Of a stretch of 64,000 nucleotides of DNA, positions 17,491 to 26,226 are shown one piece after another. The DNA comes from Allotamlana fucoidanivorans (GTDB lineage: Bacteria > Bacteroidota > Bacteroidia > Flavobacteriales > Flavobacteriaceae), in NCBI RefSeq assembly GCF_006265225.1, contig NZ_VDCS01000011.1:124001-188000 (forward strand), read 5' to 3'. The position numbers and the translations under genes are program-made. The first letter of the stretch is position 1. Each line of letters starts with the position of its first letter. The notes under the pieces were generated by a model. The model did no database searches. It had not been told where the DNA came from and saw only the letters and a program-made list of their open reading frames with translations.

Positions 17491-19875
17491 TTAACAACCT
17501 GCTTCTTTTTTATGAAGAACGGTGGTAAATACTTTACTCACTTTTTCACTTTCTTGAATCTTAGCTTTTACTTCTGCTTCTGTTCCTTTAAATGTTTCAT
17601 AAGTGGTAACGGTTTCGCCATTTTCAGTAGTAACGGTTGTTTTTACAGCTTCAACGGTACCATCTTCATTCTTATTCATTTCTACTTTTACTTCTTTTGA
17701 AACAGCAACTTCCTCTGTTTGATTAACATCCTTTACAAAGGCCGTAACAACATCATCATCTACTAAACTAGGAGCAATTACCAAAGCTACAACCGACATT
17801 AATTTCAATAAGATATTTAAAGAAGGACCTGAAGTATCTTTAAACGGATCACCTACAGTATCTCCAACTACAGCCGCTTTATGAGCATCTGTTCCTTTTT
17901 TACCTTGTTCTTCTATGGTTTTCTTAGCATTATCCCAAGCACCTCCAGCATTAGACTGGAAAATAGCCATTAAAACGCCACAGGTAGTTACCCCTGCTAA
18001 CAATCCTCCTAACATTTCGGCACCTCCAATAAATCCAACTGCTACTGGTACTGCTATAGCTAATAAACCTGGTAATACCATTTCCTTAATAGAGGCTTGT
18101 GTTGAGATAGCCACACACTTATCATATTCGGCAACACCATCCGCCTCATGAAATATTTTTTTATCAGCATCAGATGCTTTACTCATATCAGAATCATACT
18201 TACGCATCACTTCAAGCGCTGCTTTTAATTGAGGAATGTCTCTAAACTGTCTTCTTACTTCTTCAATCATGGCCATGGCAGCACGTCCAACCGCATTCAT
18301 TGATAACGCCGAGAACACAAAAGGCAACATACCTCCAACCAATAATCCAGCCATAATATCAGGTCTTGATACATCTATTGCTTTTACGCCTGCTGTCTCC
18401 ATAAAGGCCGCAAATAAAGCCAATGCCGTTAATGCCGCTGAAGCAATAGCGAATCCTTTACCAATAGCCGCTGTAGTATTTCCTACTGCATCTAATTTAT
18501 CTGTTCTTTCACGTACCTCACTTGGTAACTCAGCCATTTCTGCTATACCCCCAGCGTTATCAGAAATTGGACCATAAGCATCTACAGCTAACTGAATTCC
18601 AGTATTAGCCAACATACCTACTGCCGCAATAGCGATACCGTATAATCCTGCAAAATAATGAGACACTAAAATAGCTGCGGCAATCAATAGGATGGGAATC
18701 ATGGTAGACATCATTCCTATACCTAAACCAGCAATAATATTGGTTGCGGCACCTGTTTCCGATTGTCTTACAATAGAATTTACAGGTTTAGTTCCTGTTC
18801 CTGTGTAATATTCTGTTACTTTTCCAACAAGTAATCCTGCTACTAAACCAGCTATAGTTGCCCAAAACACCCCCATAGAAGTATAATCAACGTCTTTAAA
18901 TGTAAAAGTTTCAGGAATAAACGCTTGAATAATAAAATATGACGCAACAACCATTAACCCTGCAGAACCAAATTCTCCTAGATTTAACGCTTTGTGTGGT
19001 GAACCACCATCTTTTACTTTCACAAAAAAGGTTCCCACAATAGACATAACAATACCAACGGCCGCTAATACCAACGGCAAATACACAGCTCCTAAACCAT
19101 TAAAATCTTGTGTAACAATTAAGGCTCCTAAGACCATCGTACCAATGATAGACCCTACATAGGATTCAAACAAATCGGCTCCCATACCTGCAACGTCACC
19201 CACATTATCACCTACATTATCAGCAATAGTCGCTGGATTTAAAGGATGATCTTCAGGAATACCCGCTTCAACTTTACCTACTAAATCAGCACCAACATCG
19301 GCTGCTTTGGTATAAATACCTCCGCCAACACGCGCAAACAAGGCTATAGATGATGCTCCCAGTGAAAATCCAGAAAGCACATTAAGCACTTCGTTTATTC
19401 CCCAACCTTGAGCACTATAAATCATAAATAATCCGCTTAAACCTAAAACGCCTAAACCTACAACTCCAAGCCCCATAACGGCTCCTCCTGCAAAAGCAAC
19501 TTCTAAGGCTTTACCTAAAGAATTTCGGGCGGCACTTGTGGTTCTAACATTAGCTTTGGTGGCTACTTTCATTCCAATAAATCCTGCCAACGCAGAACAT
19601 ATAGCACCTACAATAAAAGACACTGCCACTACACCATTAGACCCTGCTTCAGAACTCCCTTTGAAATACAACAGGATGGCAACAGCAACCACAAAGACTG
19701 ACAATATTTTGTACTCGGCTTTGAGAAAAGACATAGCTCCATCTGCAATATTTTTGGCAATTCTTTTCATTCTGTCATCACCCTGATCCTGTTTGGTGAC
19801 CCATGCACTTTTAATAAAAACAAACGCCAAGGCTAAAACCCCAAATAGCGGTAAAAATTTCACGATTAATTCCAT
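17491..19875 (-). CDS. hppA: Membrane-bound ion-translocating pyrophosphatase
   Basis: 794 residues from ATG 19875 (a TTG at 19881 would add two). A polytopic membrane protein with many helices. The pyrophosphate/Mg site [20 protein letters not shown] and the DNVGDNVGD motif are intact near residues 195-229, and [12 protein letters not shown] near 434. [10 protein letters not shown] near 467-476 has Ala then Gly at the two positions that in this family distinguish potassium-dependent enzymes (Ala, Gly/Ala) from potassium-independent ones (Lys, Thr). Proton versus sodium pumping is not decidable from what I checked. The last roughly 85 residues after the final helix are an unusual hydrophilic, Glu/Lys/Thr-rich tail ending in Cys. 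It hydrolyses PPi to energise the membrane. A soluble pyrophosphatase gene lies 300 bases upstream on the same strand. Confidence 0.96.
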   Translation of the reverse strand: MELIVKFLPLFGVLALAFVFIKSAWVTKQDQGDDRMKRIAKNIADGAMSFLKAEYKILSVFVVAVAILLYFKGSSEAGSNGVVAVSFIVGAICSALAGFIGMKVATKANVRTTSAARNSLGKALEVAFAGGAVMGLGVVGLGVLGLSGLFMIYSAQGWGINEVLNVLSGFSLGASSIALFARVGGGIYTKAADVGADLVGKVEAGIPEDHPLNPATIADNVGDNVGDVAGMGADLFESYVGSIIGTMVLGALIVTQDFNGLGAVYLPLVLAAVGIVMSIVGTFFVKVKDGGSPHKALNLGEFGSAGLMVVASYFIIQAFIPETFTFKDVDYTSMGVFWATIAGLVAGLLVGKVTEYYTGTGTKPVNSIVRQSETGAATNIIAGLGIGMMSTMIPILLIAAAILVSHYFAGLYGIAIAAVGMLANTGIQLAVDAYGPISDNAGGIAEMAELPSEVRERTDKLDAVGNTTAAIGKGFAIASAALTALALFAAFMETAGVKAIDVSRPDIMAGLLVGGMLPFVFSALSMNAVGRAAMAMIEEVRRQFRDIPQLKAALEVMRKYDSDMSKASDADKKIFHEADGVAEYDKCVAISTQASIKEMVLPGLLAIAVPVAVGFIGGAEMLGGLLAGVTTCGVLMAIFQSNAGGAWDNAKKTIEEQGKKGTDAHKAAVVGDTVGDPFKDTSGPSLNILLKLMSVVALVIAPSLVDDDVVTAFVKDVNQTEEVAVSKEVKVEMNKNEDGTVEAVKTTVTTENGETVTTYETFKGTEAEVKAKIQESEKVSKVFTTVLHKKEAGC

Positions 19876-19915
19876 TTTCAATCAATTAGTTATTTAAAAA
19901 ATTCATTTTCGATTT

Positions 19916-19923
19916 CAAAAGTA
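19916..19923 (-). promoter_or_regulatory. -7 box of hppA
   Basis: TACTTTTG on the minus strand matches the Bacteroidota -7 consensus TAnnTTTG, 41 bases before the chosen hppA start. No clear TTG at -33 was seen. Confidence 0.5.
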
Positions 19924-20133
19924 TGGAAATTAATGTGATAAAAAAAACCTCAAAACACTAAAGATTGCGCACCAAAACCTACCTTAAATTATAATATTTT
20001 TAATACTATGATTTACGTCAGTTTTTTTGCCTAAATATTAAGGATTTTTAAACAAAAAACACTATAACACACAGGCTTTACTCCTGAAAACATCTGTGAT
20101 TTTTAAAAATATAGTCACGAAATTTAATAAAAA

Positions 20134-20157
20134 AGCCACCTTAGTGAAAAGATGGCT
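20134..20157 (-). terminator. Rho-independent terminator after ppa
   Basis: On the minus strand AGCCATCTT pairs with AAGGTGGCT (one U-G wobble), followed by six T. It lies 23 bases after the ppa stop, so ppa and hppA are probably separate transcripts. Confidence 0.75.
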
Positions 20158-20179
20158 CCTATAATTCATAAATATTCTT

Positions 20180-20731
20180 TTAGATAGTAAAGGTTCTTTT
20201 TCTTTTGTGATCACTTTCCTCATAACGCTTTACACATTCCTGATAAATTTTAACAGCAGCAGCAGCATTACCCCAACCTCCTGTATCTACTTTTTTCTTT
20301 TCTAAATCTTTATAAACCTGAAAGAAATGTTCTATTTCTTTTAATCGATGGGGATTCAAATCTGATATATCTTCTTTCTTACTCCAAATAGGATCTGAAA
20401 CAGGCACACAAATTACTTTTTCATCTGGCCCTTTTTCATCGGTCATATAGAAAACACCAATTGGTCTAACTTCCATAACTACCATTGGATAAGTTGGTTG
20501 GTGTCCTAAAACCAATACATCTAATGGATCCTGATCTAAAGCTAATGTTTCTGGAACAAACCCATAATCTCCAGGATACATCATAGATGAAAACAACATA
20601 CGATCAAATCGAATTTTGTGTAAAGCAAAATCGTATTCATATTTGTTTCTACTTCCTTTTGGTATTTCTATTAAGACATCAAATGTTACTGGTTTCTTAT
20701 TCTTTTCACTCATAGTATTGTTATTTTTCAT
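20180..20731 (-). CDS. ppa: Soluble inorganic pyrophosphatase (family I)
   Basis: 183 residues. Family I hallmarks: EIPKGSRNKYEYD near 20-32 and the metal-binding DQDPLDVLVLG near 85-95, where family members usually have DGDPLDVL (Gly replaced by Gln here), plus GDYGFVPETLA. It splits PPi made in biosynthesis, pulling those reactions forward, in the cytoplasm. ATG 20713 (MSEKNKKPV) is an alternative start. The promoter at 20771-20801 and terminator at 20134-20157 suggest a monocistronic gene. The cell also has the membrane pyrophosphatase next door, so PPi use is split between heat-releasing and energy-conserving enzymes. Confidence 0.95.
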   Translation of the reverse strand: MKNNNTMSEKNKKPVTFDVLIEIPKGSRNKYEYDFALHKIRFDRMLFSSMMYPGDYGFVPETLALDQDPLDVLVLGHQPTYPMVVMEVRPIGVFYMTDEKGPDEKVICVPVSDPIWSKKEDISDLNPHRLKEIEHFFQVYKDLEKKKVDTGGWGNAAAAVKIYQECVKRYEESDHKRKRTFTI

Positions 20732-20770
20732 CTATATCAGCAAGGGTATTCCTCCTTACTTTTAAGCTCA

Positions 20771-20801
20771 CAAATGTACTGAACGCTTCTCCTTAAAGCA
20801 A
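20771..20801 (-). promoter_or_regulatory. ppa promoter
   Basis: On the minus strand TTG (20801-20799), 20 bases, then TACATTTG (20778-20771). This matches the Bacteroidota -33 TTG / -7 TAnnTTTG pattern, about 40 bases before the ppa start. Confidence 0.65.
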
Positions 20802-21108
20802 GTAAATACTCTTGTTTTATGAGATTTTACAATAAGATAAACTCAAATTAAAGTTATTACAAATTTAATACTTCTTTGATATTTTTTAGCTTGTAGTTTA
20901 TCAAACTATCAACTTCATAAGGAACCAATGTTGGTCTTTTTAATATCGTGACCAACAGAACAAAAATGTTTTTCTTTAACTTTACCCAAGCCTTTAGAAT
21001 ATTCAATCATAAAAACGTTCTACTCAAGTAATTGATTCTTAAAAGAAAAGATCTGTAACACCTTTACAAACAAACTTGTGTTTTTTGATATAAAAATTAT
21101 GACAAGCA

Positions 21109-21141
21109 TTTGCTAAAAAGTTTTAAACTTCTGTATATTTG
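21109..21141 (+). promoter_or_regulatory. tRNA-Leu promoter
   Basis: TTTG at 21109-21112, 21-base spacer, TATATTTG at 21134-21141. A good match to the Bacteroidota primary sigma consensus, ending 12 bases before the mature tRNA. Confidence 0.75.
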
Positions 21142-21153
21142 CGGCTCACTTTA

Positions 21154-21238
21154 GCGCACGTGGCGGAATTGGTAGACGCGCTGGCTTGAGGGGCCAGTAT
21201 CCGTTTAGGATGTGGAAGTTCGAATCTTCTCGTGCGCA
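21154..21238 (+). tRNA. tRNA-Leu (anticodon GAG)
   Basis: 85-base tRNA with acceptor GCGCACG / CGTGCGC, discriminator A, anticodon arm CTGGC-TTGAGGG-GCCAG giving anticodon GAG, a long variable arm typical of tRNA-Leu, and T loop TTCGAAT. CCA is not encoded. Confidence 0.97.
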
Positions 21239-21261
21239 CTTTACAACAAAATCACCCCTCT

Positions 21262-23523
21262 TTATTTCTGTTGTGCCAACTGCCCTCTTAATTGATTATA
21301 AAAGGTAACATAGTTTGAATTATTAGGATATAGATTCACAAGCGTTTCGCATACATTGGTGGCCTTTTGTATATCTCCACTTTTAGAATATACGTAAGCC
21401 AACATATATAATAAACTCTCATTTTGAGGCGCCTTTTTCAACCCTAAAGCCGCATATTTCTCTGCATTTTTTAAATCGTTAGATTTATCATACAGCAAAC
21501 TTAAATTATAATAAAGACGAATGTTATTTGGCATGCGATCTATAGCTAATTTCATTTGTGCAATAGCCTCATCATATCTATTTAGTTCTGCTAACAACAA
21601 AGCATATGAAAAATAGGTTTGCCCAAAGTCGGGCTCCTGCTTAATAATTGTTTTAAAGGCTTGCTCTGCTTTTTCAAAATCACCATTTCTGTAATACAAA
21701 TTAGCTAAATTAGTTCTAGCAATATTGTTAATATTATCAATCTCCAGAGCCTTTTCATACCATTTTATTGCTTCCAACAAATTACCCTTCTTTAATTCAT
21801 AATTGGCCCGTTTAACTCTACCTCCAACAAAATCAGACGTTACATTTAAACTCGCATTAAACTCTTTCTTCACTTTGCTGTAAACCTCTTTATAGGCTTG
21901 AGGAATTTGAAGTTCGTCAAAAGCACCTAAAGCAAAAAATGTTTTTACTCTTACTGCACGTTTTTCATCTTTTAACAATGGTAAGTAATACTCTAAATAA
22001 TCTGGAGAATCAAGACTACCCAAAACATCAAGCGTTGCACCTCTTACTAAGGCAGAATCGTCATTAAGAAAACGCAACATGTTGTTAATCACTTCTGGAT
22101 TTAAATAATTGGTCATGCTTTTTACTGCTGACGCTCTTGAAATTTCTGGGTAAATAGTATCGAGAACCAACTCCATTAAACTTTCAATACCATGTTCTGC
22201 ACCTGTTATACCTGGTGCTAATAATTCAGAAAAATGCTTGTTTTTGGGTTTCCCGAACAATGCTTGGTAATTTTCCCAAGCCCACGCATCATCCTTATCG
22301 TCATGACATTGCTTACACGCATTTGGTGAACCATATTTTAAACTTAAATCGGGTCTTGGAATTCTAAAACTATGGTCTCTTCTAAAATCATTTCCCATAT
22401 AATACTTTCCTGTCATATGACAATTAACACACTGAGCACTTTCAGTTCCTGATTCATGAAAATGATGAGAAGGCGTATCATAGGTCTCTGGCACATGACA
22501 TTGTGCACAAAGTTTATTACCTTCAAATTTTAATTTTAATGAATGTGGGTTATGGCAATCTGTACACATAACCCCATTTTGATACATTTTGCTCTGCACA
22601 AATGACCCATAGACATATACCTCATCTAAAATTTGACCATCAGGATAATACAGATTCTCCTCTATTAACTGTGGAAAATAATGATCTAACAAAGAGCCTT
22701 CAAAATTAAAATACTCTGTAATTTGCTCTCGTCTTATATGGCATCTAGCACATTGGTCTATCAACTCTTCTGAATCAATGCCAGGAGTCATTTTTAAGTC
22801 TCCTGCACCTTTATAAGCATCACCTAATTTATTGACTTGTTCAACATGCGTTTTACCAGGACCATGGCAAGCCTCGCAACTTACATTGATAAGCGCATAT
22901 TTAGTGTCATAGCTATGTGTTTGTAAATCATAATTTTTTCTAACATTGGTTGAATGACAATCAGAACACATAGTATTCCAATTTAATCCGCCTCTTGACC
23001 AATGCAGCCATTCTGAATGCACCACTTTAAAATCAGGATATAAATCAAACCATTTATTTTTTTCGGTATCCCAAGCGGTTCTTAAACATTGATAGTGACC
23101 GTTTGGAAATTTAACAATGTATTGCTGCAAGGGTGTGATGCCAAACACATATACAATATTATAATCATGATACTTACCATCTGGGCCTTCTGTGTTAACA
23201 TAATAATCTTCTCCTTTTTTATAAAAACGAGAGGTAACACCTTGACTTTTAAAGGTAACATTATTAAAATCACCCAATACCGTGGAAGCTTTTACCTCCT
23301 GCATCGCCTTATCATGATGAGAACCTTGCCATAGTTTATACTCTGCATCATGACATGCTTTACATTTCTCATCGCCTAAAAAATGACTATCAGGAATTTT
23401 ATCGGTAGATTTAAATACGGTTTCAATAGGTTCTTGGGCAGATATGTACTCTTTTTTTTCCTCTCTGCACGATGTCAGTACAGCTAAAAGTGCACCCACA
23501 AACCATAAACTAAAAGTCTTCAA
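21262..23523 (-). CDS. Octaheme c-type cytochrome lipoprotein fused to HEAT and TPR repeats
   Basis: 753 residues, TTG start giving MKTFSLWFVGALLAVLTSC, a lipobox with Cys19. Eight CxxCH heme-binding motifs lie at about 54, 186, 216, 258, 320, 339, 365 and 403, a layout resembling cytochrome c554/NrfA-related multiheme proteins. Residues about 430-560 look like HEAT repeats (ASAVKSMTNYL, VRGATLDVLGSLD, VRVKTFFALG) and 570-750 form TPRs (AIKWYEKALEIDNINNIART and following). It is probably anchored in the periplasmic face of a membrane and handles electrons, with the C-terminus as a protein-binding scaffold. No partner oxidoreductase or cytochrome biogenesis gene is adjacent. Redox partner and substrate are unknown. 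Confidence 0.88.
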   Translation of the reverse strand: MKTFSLWFVGALLAVLTSCREEKKEYISAQEPIETVFKSTDKIPDSHFLGDEKCKACHDAEYKLWQGSHHDKAMQEVKASTVLGDFNNVTFKSQGVTSRFYKKGEDYYVNTEGPDGKYHDYNIVYVFGITPLQQYIVKFPNGHYQCLRTAWDTEKNKWFDLYPDFKVVHSEWLHWSRGGLNWNTMCSDCHSTNVRKNYDLQTHSYDTKYALINVSCEACHGPGKTHVEQVNKLGDAYKGAGDLKMTPGIDSEELIDQCARCHIRREQITEYFNFEGSLLDHYFPQLIEENLYYPDGQILDEVYVYGSFVQSKMYQNGVMCTDCHNPHSLKLKFEGNKLCAQCHVPETYDTPSHHFHESGTESAQCVNCHMTGKYYMGNDFRRDHSFRIPRPDLSLKYGSPNACKQCHDDKDDAWAWENYQALFGKPKNKHFSELLAPGITGAEHGIESLMELVLDTIYPEISRASAVKSMTNYLNPEVINNMLRFLNDDSALVRGATLDVLGSLDSPDYLEYYLPLLKDEKRAVRVKTFFALGAFDELQIPQAYKEVYSKVKKEFNASLNVTSDFVGGRVKRANYELKKGNLLEAIKWYEKALEIDNINNIARTNLANLYYRNGDFEKAEQAFKTIIKQEPDFGQTYFSYALLLAELNRYDEAIAQMKLAIDRMPNNIRLYYNLSLLYDKSNDLKNAEKYAALGLKKAPQNESLLYMLAYVYSKSGDIQKATNVCETLVNLYPNNSNYVTFYNQLRGQLAQQK

Positions 23524-23745
23524 TGTTTCTTAGAATTATCTATAAAATAAAAGTTAAAAATAACCTATTTGGTAAAACTATAGTGTATCAATACAGATTA
23601 ATTCTGAATTTATTTACCAACATCATCTGTATTAATTGTGTATTTTTTCTTTCAAAAAATAGCGTGATTCATTTAAATCCTTAAATATTCTATTAAAATG
23701 TTCCAAATTTTAAAGAAAAGTATAGTTTATAACTTAATTATTACT

Positions 23746-23763
23746 TAATTTTGTTTAACAAAA
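23746..23763 (+). promoter_or_regulatory. Promoter with overlapping palindrome of the CarH-like gene
   Basis: TAATTTTG (23746-23753) matches the -7 consensus. The palindrome TTTTGTT-T-AACAAAA (23749-23763) overlaps it; its core TTGTTTAACAA recurs at the crtI promoter in the same register. Candidate auto-operator. Confidence 0.6.
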
Positions 23764-23774
23764 ATAAAGTTTTA

Positions 23775-24674
23775 ATGAACAATATTAAGATAAACTTTAG
23801 TATTAAAGATCTTGAAAACCTAACGGGAATTAAAGCACATACCATTAGAATTTGGGAAAAGCGCTATAATTTACTTCAACCGAATAGATCAGACACTAAT
23901 ATAAGAAGTTATAGTTTAGTAAGTTTTCAAAAACTATTAAACATCTCTTATTTAAATAATAATGGGTTAAAAATATCTAAAATTGCTGAACTAAAGGAAG
24001 AGGAAATACCAATAAAAGTAAGAGAAATTGCTTCACGAGCTCAGGTTGAAGACCACGCCATTAATGCCTTAAAAATGGCCATGATTAATTTTGATCAAGT
24101 CCTATTTTATAGTACTTATAACAACTTACTAGAAAACAAAACCTTTAGTGAGATTTTCTACTCAGTGTTTTTACCCTTATTAAATGAGATTGGATTATTA
24201 TGGCAAACCAACACCATAACTCCTGCCCATGAGCATTTTTTGTCTATTCATATAAAGCAAAAGATTTTGCTGAACATTGAGCGCCTTCAACTATTAGAAC
24301 CCAAACCTGTTTCAAAAACCTTTGTTTTATTTTTACCAGATCATGAAATTCATGATATAGGGTTATTGTTTATTAATTATGAATTGAGAAGTAGAGGATT
24401 CCATACCATATTTTTGGGAGAAAGTGTACCCATGCAAAGCTTAAGTGATTTATTAGAGTTTTATGACGATGTTACCTTCATATCCTATTTTACCGTAAAT
24501 CCGGCTCCCGAAGATATTCCAGAATACATTCAAGATTTCAACGAACTCTTACTCCAAAAAGACAGGACTCAACTTCTATTATTAGGCAAAAAGCTTGAAG
24601 ATTTACAAATAGACAATCTTCCTGAAAAGGTAACCATTTATAATTCTATCGAAAATTTAGTAAAAGCTTTATAA
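23775..24674 (+). CDS. MerR-family regulator with B12-binding domain (CarH/LitR-like)
   Basis: 299 residues from ATG 23775; an upstream TTG (23751) lies inside the -7 box and is not used. Residues 6-75 form a MerR-type winged helix (LTGIKAHTIRIWEKRYNLL). Residues about 90-175 fit the four-helix cap of methylcobalamin-type proteins and contain the CarH signature W-x9-EH exactly (Trp143, Glu153, His154). About 180-299 is the Rossmann-like cobalamin-binding domain with EIHDIG at 191-196: the usual DxHxxG has Glu first, but the axial ligand His193 is kept. CarH-type proteins repress carotenoid genes in the dark with adenosylcobalamin and release DNA in light. It precedes crtI on the same strand with a shared palindrome. 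B12 binding and light response are inference; B12-independent relatives exist. Confidence 0.85.
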   Translation: MNNIKINFSIKDLENLTGIKAHTIRIWEKRYNLLQPNRSDTNIRSYSLVSFQKLLNISYLNNNGLKISKIAELKEEEIPIKVREIASRAQVEDHAINALKMAMINFDQVLFYSTYNNLLENKTFSEIFYSVFLPLLNEIGLLWQTNTITPAHEHFLSIHIKQKILLNIERLQLLEPKPVSKTFVLFLPDHEIHDIGLLFINYELRSRGFHTIFLGESVPMQSLSDLLEFYDDVTFISYFTVNPAPEDIPEYIQDFNELLLQKDRTQLLLLGKKLEDLQIDNLPEKVTIYNSIENLVKAL

Positions 24675-24700
24675 AAATTTTATATTGTTTATCTTTTTTT

Positions 24701-24716
24701 TATATTTGTTAAACAA
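24701..24716 (+). promoter_or_regulatory. crtI promoter with overlapping palindrome
   Basis: TATATTTG (24701-24708) is a -7 box; the palindrome TTGTT-A-AACAA (24706-24716) overlaps it exactly as at the regulator's own promoter. It ends one base before ATG 24718, so the transcript would be nearly leaderless. A half-like site TTGTTTATC lies at 24685-24693. Confidence 0.6.
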
Positions 24717-24717
24717 T

Positions 24718-26190
24718 ATGAAAACAACTGTTCACATAATCGGATCTGGCTTCTCATCACTTGCAGCAGCTTGTTATTTAGCCCAAGATGGCTTTAAAGT
24801 TACTATTTTTGAAAAAAACAATACTATTGGTGGTCGTGCAAGACAACTAAAAAAAGATGGCTTTACCTTTGATATAGGCCCCACTTGGTATTGGATGCCC
24901 GACGTTTTTGAGCGCTTTTTTGGAGATTTCAATAAAAAACCATCAGATTACTACACACTTGAAAAGTTAAATCCTGCTTACAGTGTATATTTTGGAAAAA
25001 ATGACCTCATCACAATTGAAGACACCCTTGAAAAAATTTCTAAAGCTTTTGAAAATGAAGAACCAGGCAGCTCTAAAAAATTAGCAACCTTTATACAAAA
25101 TGCAAAAAGCAACTACGATATAGCCATAAAAGACCTTGTTTACAACCCTGGACTTTCGCCACTTGAGTTAATTACCCCAAATACTATCAAAAAAATTAAT
25201 CAGTTTTTTAGTACCATTCAAAAAGATGTAAGAAAAGAATTTAAAAATGACCGTCTGGTTAAAATTTTAGAATTCCCCGTGCTATTTCTAGGTGCCAAAC
25301 CTAGTGACACGCCTTCTTTTTACAGTTTTATGAACTATGCCGATTTTGGTTTGGGCACTTTTCATCCAAAAAAGGGAATGTATCAGGTCATTCTAGCCAT
25401 GGAACATTTAGCTAAAGAACTTGGCGTAACCATAAAAACAAACGCCAATATTGAAAGTATAATTGTTGAAGATAAAACGGCAAAAGGACTTATTTGTGGC
25501 GGTAAAGCGTTTTATTCTAATATTGTTCTCAGTGGTGCAGATTATCATCATACTGAAACCTTACTGGACAAAGCGTACCGACAATACTCTGAAACTTTTT
25601 GGTCTAAAAAAACATTTGCACCAGCTGCCCTACTTTTTTATGTGGGTTTCGATAAAACATTAAAGCATGTAAATCATCATACACTGTTCTTTGATGTAGA
25701 TTTTGAAAACCACGCCAAAAGCATTTATGATAATCCAAAATGGCCCGAAAGCCCCTTGTTTTATGCTAGTTTCCCGAGTAAAACAGATGATTTTTTTGCC
25801 CCTGAGGGTAAAGAGGCAGGCATTTTTTTAATTCCATTAGCACCAGGTATAGAAGACAATGACAACATTAGAAAAGAATACTTTAACAAGATAATAGCTC
25901 GATTTGAACATGTAACCTCTCAAAAGGTATCAGAAGACATCTTGTTTTATGAAAGTTTTTGTATCAATGATTTTATAAAAGATTACAATTCATATAAAGG
26001 GAATGCGTACGGTATGGCCAACACGCTTTTACAAACCGCGTTTTTAAGACCTAAATTAAAAAGCAAAACGGTAAAAAACCTTTTCTTCACAGGGCAGTTA
26101 ACTGTACCTGGTCCAGGAGTACCTCCTTCATTAATATCAGGAAAATTGGCGGCTAACCTTATTTCAAAACAGTTTGGCGTATTAGTTTAA
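24718..26190 (+). CDS. crtI: Phytoene desaturase
   Basis: 490 residues from ATG 24718; the longer in-frame start at 24685 lies upstream of the promoter box and gives no useful N-terminus. A dinucleotide-binding motif HIIGSGFSSLAAACYLAQDG begins at residue 5 and the FAD-linked acidic end is FEKN. NNTIGGRARQL, and the C-terminal signature FFTGQLTVPGPGVPPSLISG, identify bacterial CrtI, which adds double bonds to phytoene to make lycopene (the product range cannot be fixed from sequence). Membrane-associated flavoprotein. First gene of the crtI-crtB-crtZ-crtY unit, behind the CarH-like regulator. Confidence 0.95.
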   Translation: MKTTVHIIGSGFSSLAAACYLAQDGFKVTIFEKNNTIGGRARQLKKDGFTFDIGPTWYWMPDVFERFFGDFNKKPSDYYTLEKLNPAYSVYFGKNDLITIEDTLEKISKAFENEEPGSSKKLATFIQNAKSNYDIAIKDLVYNPGLSPLELITPNTIKKINQFFSTIQKDVRKEFKNDRLVKILEFPVLFLGAKPSDTPSFYSFMNYADFGLGTFHPKKGMYQVILAMEHLAKELGVTIKTNANIESIIVEDKTAKGLICGGKAFYSNIVLSGADYHHTETLLDKAYRQYSETFWSKKTFAPAALLFYVGFDKTLKHVNHHTLFFDVDFENHAKSIYDNPKWPESPLFYASFPSKTDDFFAPEGKEAGIFLIPLAPGIEDNDNIRKEYFNKIIARFEHVTSQKVSEDILFYESFCINDFIKDYNSYKGNAYGMANTLLQTAFLRPKLKSKTVKNLFFTGQLTVPGPGVPPSLISGKLAANLISKQFGVLV

Positions 26191-26226
26191 TTGGAATTGT
26201 TTAACTTTAAAAAGAAAACCAACATT

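Larger units (their letters stand above)
20732..21153. other. Intergenic region between ppa and tRNA-Leu
   Basis: 422 bases without a convincing gene. It holds the ppa promoter, the tRNA-Leu promoter and an inverted repeat GTTGGTC (20930-20936) / GACCAAC (20950-20956), whose left arm is also part of ACCAAtgTTGGT (20924-20935). Nothing else recognisable. Confidence 0.6.

Noticed and set aside
18236-18577. 113-codon plus-strand frame inside hppA
   Set aside because: Antisense to conserved membrane helices; Ala/Ile-rich composition is a by-product of hppA coding.
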